A program made the position numbers and the translations under genes. A stretch of DNA of 64,000 nt from NCBI RefSeq assembly GCF_011074885.1, contig NC_054685.1, positions 372,001-436,000 of the forward strand. Reading direction: 5' to 3'. Source of the stretch: Brettanomyces bruxellensis. Taxonomy: Eukaryota > Ascomycota > Pichiomycetes > Pichiales > Pichiaceae. Of the stretch, positions 9,984-18,539 are shown piece by piece; positions within the stretch are counted from its first letter, which is position 1, and each line of letters opens with the position of its first letter. A model generated the notes under the pieces. That model ran no database searches. It was not told the DNA's origin and saw nothing but the letters and a program-made list of their open reading frames with translations.

Positions 9984-10388
9984 ATGATGTCGCCTGCAGT
10001 GCAACAGTTTCAGCACTACCCTCATCTAATTTCTAAGTAAGTAGAGTTTGAAAAGATACACTTGTTTATTCTTCAAAAAATACAAATCTCAATGATGATT
10101 TAACATATGAGTGAACAATCTCTTAGCCCCCTGGGCGTTGATTACAAACTTATGTTGCCTTCCTACTGAAAGATAAAGTATATTGCGAGGAGTGAAATTG
10201 TGAAGCACGGCTTCTTTTGACCTTATTTGTGTTACTAACATCTTGCAAACAGATGGATGGATCCAATATTTGCTATTTCGATGGGTGTTGCAGCTTATTA
10301 TTTATATGAGCGGCGAGTTGGCCGTGAGCCAGGGCACACGTTGAACGAGCTTATTGCTCGTAAGTATCAGAGGTGGAGAAGTCAATGA
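9984..10388 (+). CDS. NCE101: Nce101-like small membrane protein, spliced
   Basis: Two exons: 9984-10036 and 10253-10388, with the AAA codon split by the intron. The 62-residue product starts MMSPAVQQF. Exon 2 gives DPIFAISMGVAAYYLYERRVGRE then PGHTLNELI. That is the Nce101 pattern: one membrane segment, then YERR-x-GR-x-x-GH-x-L-x-ELI. The intron has donor GTAAGT, branch point TACTAAC at 10233-10239 and acceptor ACAG. Nce101 was described in S. cerevisiae as affecting non-classical export; its molecular role is not settled. The S. cerevisiae gene also has an intron. The gene is too short for a simple ORF scan, but the splice signals and motif make it secure. Confidence 0.9.
10037..10252 (+). 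other. Intron of NCE101
   Basis: A 216-nt intron with donor GTAAGT at 10037, a perfect TACTAAC branch point at 10233-10239 and acceptor CAG ending at 10252. Confidence 0.9.
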
Positions 10389-10579
10389 GCAAAATTTTCG
10401 GCTCTGGTAGCTTGGAAATTTTGTTGACTTGGACACTTATTTATGTACTACTAATGAATTTATGATTTTGGATAAAAGTTTATGTGGTGTAAAAGTAGTA
10501 GTTTAGTCGTCATTTGGGATTCTACAATGTACGGTCGTTAGTGGTCATGCTCAATTTTATCATCATGTATAAGTAGTAC

Positions 10580-11476
10580 TTAGTAGTAATCTGCAATGTC
10601 CTGCTCCAAGGTATTATGGGTAGGAGTCCATCCAAGTTCCTTCTGTGATATATCCGACAATGTTGGGCAGTCCATAGCCATGACATAAGCCAAGAATCCC
10701 AAATACTTGGAGGCTTCCTCAACACGCATTGTTTTTATTGGAAGAATCTGCTTTGAAGCGATTGCCACAGCAATGTTCTTGAAAGGAATGCCAGTTTCAC
10801 CGATGCAGTTGTACTTTTTACCTGGTTTTCCATTCTCAAGTGCAAGAACCAAGAAGTTTGCCGCATCCTCGAGGTTCACAGCAGGCCATCTGTTCTCTCC
10901 TTTTCCGATATAGATCGAGACTCCGTTATCATGGCAAGATTTGACAAGGACGGGAATCCATGCACGGGTGTCTCCCTTACCATGGACAGTGGGTGGAAAT
11001 CTGACAGACATGGCTCTGACACCCTGCTTGGCGAAATCAAGTGCTGCCTGCTCGTTAATTGCCCTTTCGCCAAATCCTGATGCCTTGGAGTATGGAGTAT
11101 TTTCATCAGAAGGTTTTCCTGACTCGTTGGACAAAACTAATGTGCCAACAATATTCACAAACGGCTTGTCTGTGCCCTTCATTGCCTCAAGCATAACTGC
11201 ACTCGCCTGCTTATCCACTTTAAGGCATCGATCCATGTGTTCGTAGTCCGGAATAAATGCTAAGTGTATAACACCGTCTGCCTCGGTTGCTCCTTTTCTT
11301 AGTGCATCCTTGTCATTTAGATCACCCATGATAACACCACATCCTTTTGCCCTAAGCTTGTCTGCAGAACCTTCAGATTTGGCCAATCCAATCACCTTGT
11401 AACCCTTCTTTAGCAACTCATCAACTGTGACACTGCCTATTGTGCCGGTTGCTCCTGTGACGAATACTGTTTTCAT
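10580..11476 (-). CDS. NAD(P)-dependent SDR-like reductase/epimerase
   Basis: A 298-residue Rossmann protein. The N-terminus MKTVFVTGATGTIGS holds the TGxxGxxG nucleotide-binding motif of extended or atypical short-chain dehydrogenases. GDLNDKD and GVIHLAF follow at the usual positions of the adenine-binding acidic residue and the NAG-like strand. A canonical YxxxK pair is not evident (TPYSKASGFGERA lies where it should be), so catalysis by the classical mechanism is uncertain. The C-terminal half (ENRWPAVNLEDAANFLVLAL) resembles NAD-dependent epimerase/dehydratase family proteins. The substrate is unknown. Such genes are scattered in yeasts and often look bacterial-like; transfer cannot be tested here. 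Confidence 0.75.
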   Translation of the reverse strand: MKTVFVTGATGTIGSVTVDELLKKGYKVIGLAKSEGSADKLRAKGCGVIMGDLNDKDALRKGATEADGVIHLAFIPDYEHMDRCLKVDKQASAVMLEAMKGTDKPFVNIVGTLVLSNESGKPSDENTPYSKASGFGERAINEQAALDFAKQGVRAMSVRFPPTVHGKGDTRAWIPVLVKSCHDNGVSIYIGKGENRWPAVNLEDAANFLVLALENGKPGKKYNCIGETGIPFKNIAVAIASKQILPIKTMRVEEASKYLGFLAYVMAMDCPTLSDISQKELGWTPTHNTLEQDIADYY

Positions 11477-12638
11477 ATTGCGTATGTTTTATTCCTATTT
11501 GCGGTTTTTTCTTGCCTTGTACCGATAATACTCGTAGCAATCGTACTGTAAAACTCTTCGTTGAAGCAGAGTTACAAATGTGGATCAGATTATGCAAATT
11601 GTTGGGAATATTGACTCTCTTTTATACCTTAAAAACCAGACACCCGGGGTCCCCTAAATTTTTCTGCGGGTTTTCCCAATCGAGGTTGCTCTGCTCTTTT
11701 CTTCCGAACTTTGTGGGGATACAATAAAATCTTATTTAATTCAGCTACCTATTATTAAGCACGCATTTTTAGGTCTTACTAATAATGTCGCCTGAAAGAA
11801 GTGAGGTGACGAAATATATCTCTCATTGCATTATCTAATTATTAATGTGTTCGTTCCGTTTTATTTCCTTCATTTCCTTTTTTTTCCCGCAGTTTATTCC
11901 TTAGTGCCGATGCATTTTGATTGGCTACTAGTTAGGTTATACTTGGACCTTTTATGCTTTGGCCTTTATATTTAGACTTCTTATATTTGTATTCTTTATA
12001 TTTCAGCATTGTCAAGCATTCAAAGTTTTCTAGTGTGTTTGTGGCTGTTTATTCTGATTTGTCATGTTTCCTTCCTGGTCGCTACCAATTCTCAAATATA
12101 TATTTTCTATTGTAATATGTCGGCCTTCTGAAATTGCTCACCCCACATTTTTTTGTCACTTTTTTACCGATTTCCGTGTCTTTTCATTCGGCTATAGTTG
12201 ATCGGGAAAACTAATAATGCACAAAATGACTTAATAATGAAAAAGCGGCGATTTCCAAATTTCCGTTATTAACTGCTAGTCGGCAATGAGATATATGTTT
12301 TTTCGATAGGAGAGGAGCACTCCGAATATGTCCGTGGTAGATGTGTGTCAGTTATACATGTTCCCTAAATCAGAGTAAATAAGTGCACATTCCCCCATGC
12401 ACGGGTATTGCACACACTACATAAATAGATAAATGCTACTGTAATACTTCTTTAGACGGTTTTAAACGTAACGTTGGTTCCTCTACGGAGTTCTTGCTAA
12501 CGTCTATTTTGAGCTTTTTGAAGTGTACTACATCCTTTACTGAATCATTAAAAGTGCTACCACTAAATTCCTGTAATACGACAACCACTTCAATCTGTTC
12601 AATATTTTCCTTTACTTTATATCAACAACTTTAGATGC
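11477..12638. other. Intergenic region SDR 5' / STT3 3'
   Basis: No gene could be supported. AT-rich sequence; a short ATG frame near 11785 (MSPERSEVTK-) stops after 17 codons with no donor site. Confidence 0.5.
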
Positions 12639-14978
12639 TTACAATAAGTTCAACTGGGTATCAGGCTTTGTCCGCGTCAATTTTCTTAATGCTCTTCTGC
12701 TTTTTCCTGCTAGATTCTCCTCACCAATCGACACCAAGTCTCTTCCAAAATTGTCAGGGTCCTTGAGCTTATAAATACGGACAATCCAGTTTTCACTGGT
12801 GAACACCTCATCTAAAACATCCAAGTGTATGCTTTCCGCATATGGCCGGCTCAATCTCTGTCTTCTGACCCTATCGACAGGATCTGATCCTCCAAATGCC
12901 TCGGACAGCCTGTAGTAGCTCATCTTGTACATGAGGGAGTCCTTCATCGTTTGTGAGGCAAGATCATCAACCCTGTAGTTTCCATCTCCAGTGAAAAACT
13001 TGGTCTCGTCTACCTCATCTGGCCATATTCCATGGGCAATACGAATCATCCATAGGAATTTGTTGAGGTCATCACCGGAATACCCGATCAAACCTCCGAA
13101 AATGATTAAAACGTAGTCCACACCCAATCTTCTCATTATCACTTCGGACTCCCTCTCACCAACAGACATTGCTTTACCAACAGTGGCAATGTGAGTGTTG
13201 TTCCAAGTGTTGTTGTCAACAAAAGTCGTTCTGTTGGCCATTCCACCGATTTGGTATCCATAATCCCACCAGGCCATCACCTTGGAATCCTCGGCAGTGT
13301 TCATACGTAGCCAGTAGTAAGCTTCTCTGAAATCATCAATGATAGTATTGCTACCATCTGGAAGTTTGGATGCCAAAACGACAGATGGGGACGAGTAAGC
13401 ATTTGAAGTGACCCATGTGCAGTGCTGCACATAGTAGTACAAGTAGAAGATCACGGAAGCACTAACGAGCAACTTGGAAACAAGAGAAAAGACACGCGAG
13501 GCGGATTTCTGGGCCTTGGCGGAAATCTCATCCCTGAAGTCCATGTAAATTCCACAAATTCTGCCCAAGCAAAGTCCGGCGCAGATGCAAACGACCGGAG
13601 AAAGAGTAAGCATCAATCTGATCATGACACCGGCAAAATATGATGCCAAAACTGAGTAGATGATGATAAAGACGGACTCGTTTGACAAGTCCTGGAAGCA
13701 GAGGAAGACTCCAACCGGGAAAAGCCACACCAGGAAGTTCATATCGAAAAAGAACGAGGCCCAAGGTGTAGGCTGATGCTCAGAGACAGAGGCAATGATT
13801 GGAATGTGGATTTTGGCATAGGACGTATCCCAAAGAGAGTAGAATCTTCCTGTCCAGGGAGCAATGAGGCCAACTTTGGTGGCCACGACTATGGCGGCTA
13901 TTCCCAACGTGAAGACGAGGAATCCGGAAGCAATCATAAGACGGTGGAATTTCTCAGCGGTTAACACACGCTTGAGGTAGTTTGCAACCAAGACTAGCTG
14001 CAAGAGGCCGAATATTCCAAGTGAAGCCATATGGTCGTTTGATCTTATAGGGAGGAAACCGACAAATGGGATCTGCATCGACATAACTGTTCCCAGAACG
14101 TACCATGTGCAGTAAGAAGTGTACAACTTGTAGGAAAAGCGACCCATGAGGACCAAAATGAAAACGTGCAATGGAATCATGTTGGTGATGAACACGTATC
14201 CACCCCAGGCACTAACCATGTAGAAGTAACTCAAGGCTGTGAGAGAAGCATAGAAAACAGAGCCATGGCGAACGGCTTTGATCCAGAAATAAAACGTCAA
14301 CATCAACAAAGTGATGGCAATTGCCTCGTTATCGTATGAGCCAGCCACGGAACGTGAAATGTAGCCTGGCACTATTGCCATGAATAGTGCACTGAAGAAG
14401 GCTGCCGTTTTCTTGAAGCGAAGACCTTTGACAGTGTCTGAAATCTCCAAAGTGAGAAGATACGTGGCTAGTGCAGTAACTGAGGAAAATGCTGGTGCAA
14501 GAAGCACGCAAATGTTTCTGACATCAATTGGAAGCCCAAACTTGTGGAGGAGATGATACAACACGGAAGATGTGACCATAAGTCCAGGATAAAGCGTGCC
14601 TCCTGTGACACGGCCTAATGGGTACCAAGTTTTGTCATCAAACCAATTGAGAAACTTGTAGAATGAATGCGTCACCAAATATTTCGTTGCACGATAGTTG
14701 AACCAGGGATCGAATTCATGGATAATGGATTCAAACCTTATGACGGAAAACAACCGTGATGAAACTGCCGCAAAGGAGATCGAAACGAAAATGGCTGTCT
14801 TGAGCAAGATCTTGAATGCTGCCAACAGACGCCCATCGACGCGAATATATCCCTCCTTGTCGACTGTGCAGAGCATTTTGTCTGAAAATGAATGTTTCAG
14901 GGCAAAGTACTTCCTCAACTGTAATATAAATGCACTAAGTTTGGACTGCTGGTGTTCGAGATGAGCCTGGTTGTTCAT
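12639..14978 (-). CDS. STT3: Oligosaccharyltransferase catalytic subunit Stt3
   Basis: A 779-residue multi-pass ER protein that transfers the lipid-linked oligosaccharide to Asn in N-x-S/T sequons. The first luminal loop carries FESIIHEFDPWFNYRATKYL, including the DPWFNYR motif. The C-terminal luminal domain carries WWDYG at residues 570-574 followed by YQIGGMANRTTFVDNN. About 12 hydrophobic segments lie between. The start at 14978 gives an N-terminal extension of roughly 45 residues before the conserved ISSRLF-like helix; a later Met (residue 35) is possible but leaves only a short tail before helix 1. A CACGTG site lies about 250 bp upstream. Confidence 0.97.
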   Translation of the reverse strand: MNNQAHLEHQQSKLSAFILQLRKYFALKHSFSDKMLCTVDKEGYIRVDGRLLAAFKILLKTAIFVSISFAAVSSRLFSVIRFESIIHEFDPWFNYRATKYLVTHSFYKFLNWFDDKTWYPLGRVTGGTLYPGLMVTSSVLYHLLHKFGLPIDVRNICVLLAPAFSSVTALATYLLTLEISDTVKGLRFKKTAAFFSALFMAIVPGYISRSVAGSYDNEAIAITLLMLTFYFWIKAVRHGSVFYASLTALSYFYMVSAWGGYVFITNMIPLHVFILVLMGRFSYKLYTSYCTWYVLGTVMSMQIPFVGFLPIRSNDHMASLGIFGLLQLVLVANYLKRVLTAEKFHRLMIASGFLVFTLGIAAIVVATKVGLIAPWTGRFYSLWDTSYAKIHIPIIASVSEHQPTPWASFFFDMNFLVWLFPVGVFLCFQDLSNESVFIIIYSVLASYFAGVMIRLMLTLSPVVCICAGLCLGRICGIYMDFRDEISAKAQKSASRVFSLVSKLLVSASVIFYLYYYVQHCTWVTSNAYSSPSVVLASKLPDGSNTIIDDFREAYYWLRMNTAEDSKVMAWWDYGYQIGGMANRTTFVDNNTWNNTHIATVGKAMSVGERESEVIMRRLGVDYVLIIFGGLIGYSGDDLNKFLWMIRIAHGIWPDEVDETKFFTGDGNYRVDDLASQTMKDSLMYKMSYYRLSEAFGGSDPVDRVRRQRLSRPYAESIHLDVLDEVFTSENWIVRIYKLKDPDNFGRDLVSIGEENLAGKSRRALRKLTRTKPDTQLNLL

Positions 14979-16190
14979 GTCAGTTATTTTCCTAGGTAGT
15001 TTTTTTTTTAGTTTTTCGTCCCTCGCTTTTTTTTTTAGACGTGTCCTCGCTATTCGTGAAATTGGAATATGAAAAGCCGGGCTGTGTACCGAGTAAGTAA
15101 TGAGTAGTACTAACTATGTGTGCATACAGTAGAGAGACGTCTGTACAAAGTACACAGTCTCGGCTGGAAGTGGAATGAAACAAGAGCAAGCGTATTTGGG
15201 GCAATAAACCTCTTTGGTTAGTGTGGCCACGTGGAAAACAGGGTAATATCGGACTGCACAGCCCGGTTCCAAGGTGTCACGACAAACTTTTATGTAAGGC
15301 AGGATGAAGTACAGATTTTGACAACATGGGTATTACGATGATTTTGGGGAAGGAATTTGATCTGGAGGATTAGTTTAGTAACTATGTGGGTAAAATAAAG
15401 TACTGGAGAGATTGGCAAGGTGGATTGGAGAAAGTATACAAATCAGAATTGCGATAGTTAGAATGTACATACATAAAGTAGTCATATTGTAGATAGTAAT
15501 AAATTATTTCTAAGGTGAATAATTATTTGTAATGTGGATAATTATGTGCTAATATGGAGAATTCTTTGGTGTGAAAATGAAAAGTTTGCGTTGTTTTTTC
15601 ACGAATCTGCGTATAATTCAAATCCAATCCCTGATTTTGAAGCTGGTAATAGAAATAAAGATTTACAGACAGCTTTAATTTGGGATTGTAATTCCCGAAA
15701 TATGCATACCTACACTTTTTTAATAAAATATGTGAACATTTTGTGAAAAGCAAATTGGTCAAATCCCAAGTACACTTATCATCGTGAATGTGTGTACTGG
15801 GATATTTTCCGGGTACTGGTAATTTTATTATTATTTCCACGCAGCATTTCTTCTACATTTCATGCAGATTTTCTTTCTTCTTTTTCATTTGTGCTCGGCA
15901 ATTTCATTTTTTATCAGACTACATACACATTTTTTTTTTTTTATCGCGATTACTTATAATCAGTGAATTTTAATCTTTTATTGCCCTGAAATAGTGAGCT
16001 GACTCTTGGACACATATATATTTCAAACGGGGATAATCTCTGTGAATTACAGTTGCACAGCACTCGGCCGGTGGCATACATACCAGATTTAGGGTAGATT
16101 ACAGCACAGCGCGATAAACGAAAAGGCAGAGGAGGAAAGAGGCGAATTGAACACAAGGCCATACTTCATCACATTTAAGTGGAACATTAG
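14979..16190. other. Divergent intergenic region STT3/PIB2
   Basis: No gene supported. A donor, TACTAAC and acceptor cluster at 15092-15130 on the plus strand is too compact for an intron. The rest is AT-rich promoter sequence with T-runs near 15930-15944. Confidence 0.5.
15228..15233. promoter_or_regulatory. CACGTG site upstream of STT3
   Basis: The sequence GCCACGTGG lies about 250 bp before the STT3 ATG. It matches the bHLH/Cbf1 core; function is inferred only. Confidence 0.3.
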
Positions 16191-18131
16191 ATGACATCAG
16201 GTGCAATAAACGGAAGTCTGCATCTCCAGCGGATGGATAGCAGTAACAGGACAGCAGCGAAAGCAGGGGTGCACAGGTTGGAGCGGAATTCGGGCAGTTC
16301 AAGCTCAAGTTCTGGGGGCCAGTCTGAGGAGAGCTCAATAGAGTCACAGAGCCATGAATACACAAAGGAGGAGGTAGATACGAGCCGGGAGGCCACAAAC
16401 TCGCCCGTGGGGAGTCAGGCGGATGGGCAGGTTGCCGGTGGCGGTGGCGTGATGAGCAAAACCGGGGTGGAAAATGGCGGAAAAGACGGCACGGAGTATT
16501 TAAGGAGGGAAGCGGTCGATTACCGAGGAGGGGCAGCCCAGGAGGCAAATAAGGCTGGGAGAGAGGCGGACAGCCGGCAGCGGACGCTGGCGAGAATGCA
16601 GCAGTACGGCATGGTGCAGAATGCGGAGGATATGGTGCCGAATGTGGATGGGCAGAGGCACAATGCGATGAATCCGCTGTATGCGAGTATTCAGTTGTCG
16701 CAGTCGAGTGGAGGGAGTGAGGTTGGGGATGGTGAAAAGGGTGAAGTGAGAAATGGGAGAAATGTGGGAAATGCTGAAATTAGAGAAGTGAGAAATGTGG
16801 GAAATAGTGATGTGGGAAATAGTGAAATGAGTAGTGAAATGGGAAATAGTGATATCGGCAATGAAATGAAAAACATCAACAGGTTTGTAGGCAAAGCATT
16901 GCCATATCAGCCCCCTCATGAGCACCCTGCTCGCATATCCCCCAGGGACTTTGTGCAGAACGGGAGGAGGCCAGGACAGGTGGGCGGTGTACGCGGGACG
17001 CCCGGTAGGACTCCCGGTAAAGTTATTACCACCCCCGGTGAAGTCACCGCGACGCCCGGTAGGCATTTTGGCCGAACCTCCGGTGGAGATTCTGGTAGCG
17101 TTACTGCGACGCCCGGTAGAGTGCCAGGTGGAACTTTCGGGACGCTCGGCGCGTCTACCAGGCTTCCCAGTGCCGCTACCAGGCACCCTCCCGGCAGATA
17201 CCGCTCGCAGGGCCTGCAGCCCAGACCAGTGCCTTCTCTCCACCCGTCCACCATTCTCGACGCGCCCTTCGACGTGTCGGCGTCCGCCCCGATGTCCGGA
17301 TACAGGGGCTCATCCTCACCCTTCAGAGATGAGTCTTGTGCCGATTTGAAGCAGATCAACATCCAAAGAAGGCCCTTGTACACCCCGGCGGTTCTCCGGT
17401 CCACCACCACGCTGACCGACCTGGACACCGGGCGGCCTGGTGCCGACACCGGGCAGGTGGCCCGCCCCCGACTGGTTTCCACCGGGTCGGCATCGTCTGT
17501 GGGGTCGCTCGGGTCGATTTCTTCGTACTGGAATTTTTTACGGGGCAGCCCACCGGGCGACCGCGAGGCCGGGCCCGGGCCCACCAGGCGGCACTGGCGG
17601 CCGGATTCTGCCCGGTACAGCTGCCACCACTGCGGCCGGCTGCTCAACTACCTGACTCCCGTCCGCCGTAAGCACCACTGCCGGTACTGCGGGGACATTT
17701 TCTGCAGTGACTGCCTACGCAATTACATATACTTGGACCAGCAGGCGCACTTTGCTGTTTTTGGATCGAATGGGGAGGGCGATGGAAGTGAGAGTGAGAA
17801 TTATAGAGGTGATGAGATGAATCATGATGAAAGTAGTCAGATGAATCGTGAAGAAGGTAATGAGATGAATTATGGTGGGGGTGATGTGATGAATCACGGA
17901 AGCAATCAAAATAATGCTAATGCAACCACCTCCACCGACAAAAAATTCCTCTGCAAAGTTTGTGCCTCGTGTGCCCAGAAATACGAAGACTTCGTAAAGC
18001 TTCACTCAACTAGAGACCACAACTTGGGGTCTGCAGCAGACCAAGCCGGCGGTAAAAAAGGATCTGCAAGAAGAGATACGCTCAAGCCGCAGTCGGGCGT
18101 TCCCATCGACTGGGACTGGAGCTCCTTTTGA
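16191..18131 (+). CDS. PIB2: Pib2-like FYVE protein (TORC1 regulator)
   Basis: A 646-residue protein. Residues 1 to about 470 are disordered and rich in G, S, N and E, with internal repeats (GNSDVGNSEM-type near 16757-16870; TPGR/TATPGR-type at 16990-17130). A FYVE zinc finger begins near residue 475 (CHHCG), has the PI3P-binding core RRKHHCRYCG, and ends with CKVCASC. An insertion of about 60 residues, with DEMN/EMNYG repeats, separates the last cysteine pair. The C-terminus PIDWDWSSF is the conserved Pib2 tail. Pib2 sits on vacuole/endosome membranes through PI3P and activates TORC1 in response to glutamine (family knowledge). The FYVE core plus the tail make the call strong. Confidence 0.87.
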   Translation: MTSGAINGSLHLQRMDSSNRTAAKAGVHRLERNSGSSSSSSGGQSEESSIESQSHEYTKEEVDTSREATNSPVGSQADGQVAGGGGVMSKTGVENGGKDGTEYLRREAVDYRGGAAQEANKAGREADSRQRTLARMQQYGMVQNAEDMVPNVDGQRHNAMNPLYASIQLSQSSGGSEVGDGEKGEVRNGRNVGNAEIREVRNVGNSDVGNSEMSSEMGNSDIGNEMKNINRFVGKALPYQPPHEHPARISPRDFVQNGRRPGQVGGVRGTPGRTPGKVITTPGEVTATPGRHFGRTSGGDSGSVTATPGRVPGGTFGTLGASTRLPSAATRHPPGRYRSQGLQPRPVPSLHPSTILDAPFDVSASAPMSGYRGSSSPFRDESCADLKQINIQRRPLYTPAVLRSTTTLTDLDTGRPGADTGQVARPRLVSTGSASSVGSLGSISSYWNFLRGSPPGDREAGPGPTRRHWRPDSARYSCHHCGRLLNYLTPVRRKHHCRYCGDIFCSDCLRNYIYLDQQAHFAVFGSNGEGDGSESENYRGDEMNHDESSQMNREEGNEMNYGGGDVMNHGSNQNNANATTSTDKKFLCKVCASCAQKYEDFVKLHSTRDHNLGSAADQAGGKKGSARRDTLKPQSGVPIDWDWSSF

Positions 18132-18171
18132 AATGATATTTAGAATAATTTAACGATACGACAATGTAACA

Positions 18172-18538
18172 TAATATTAATACATTAATATCCCTCCTAA
18201 TATCGATACAATAATATCCCTCCTAATATCAATACATTAATATCACTCCTAATATCAATACATTAATTACCCCAATATCAACACATTAATCACCCCAATA
18301 TCAACACATTAATTTTATCCATCTGAGTAATAATACATCCATCTTTGCTCTCTCACAACACACTGCCTCATACCAATACATATACTCACTCCTTTCTCCT
18401 AAGATTGATACATTGATTTATGCTTACCTTTACTTTAATGTTAATACACTAATCACCCCGATAGCAATACATTAATCCCAATGTTAATACATTAATCCTA
18501 ATGTTAATACATCAATCACTCCAATATCAACACATATC
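18172..18538. repeat. Degenerate minisatellite, ATATCAATACATTAAT core
   Basis: About a dozen imperfect copies of a roughly 25-bp unit with core ATATCAATACATTAATC and a C/T-rich spacer (CACCCC or CCTCCTA). It fills the gap between the PIB2 stop and the GPT2/SCT1 stop (the genes converge), leaving essentially no unique sequence for either 3' end. Confidence 0.85.
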
Positions 18539-18539
18539 C

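Noticed and set aside
15092..15130. Donor-TACTAAC-acceptor set upstream of STT3
   Set aside because: Only ~39 nt in total and the following exon begins with a stop; too short for an intron.
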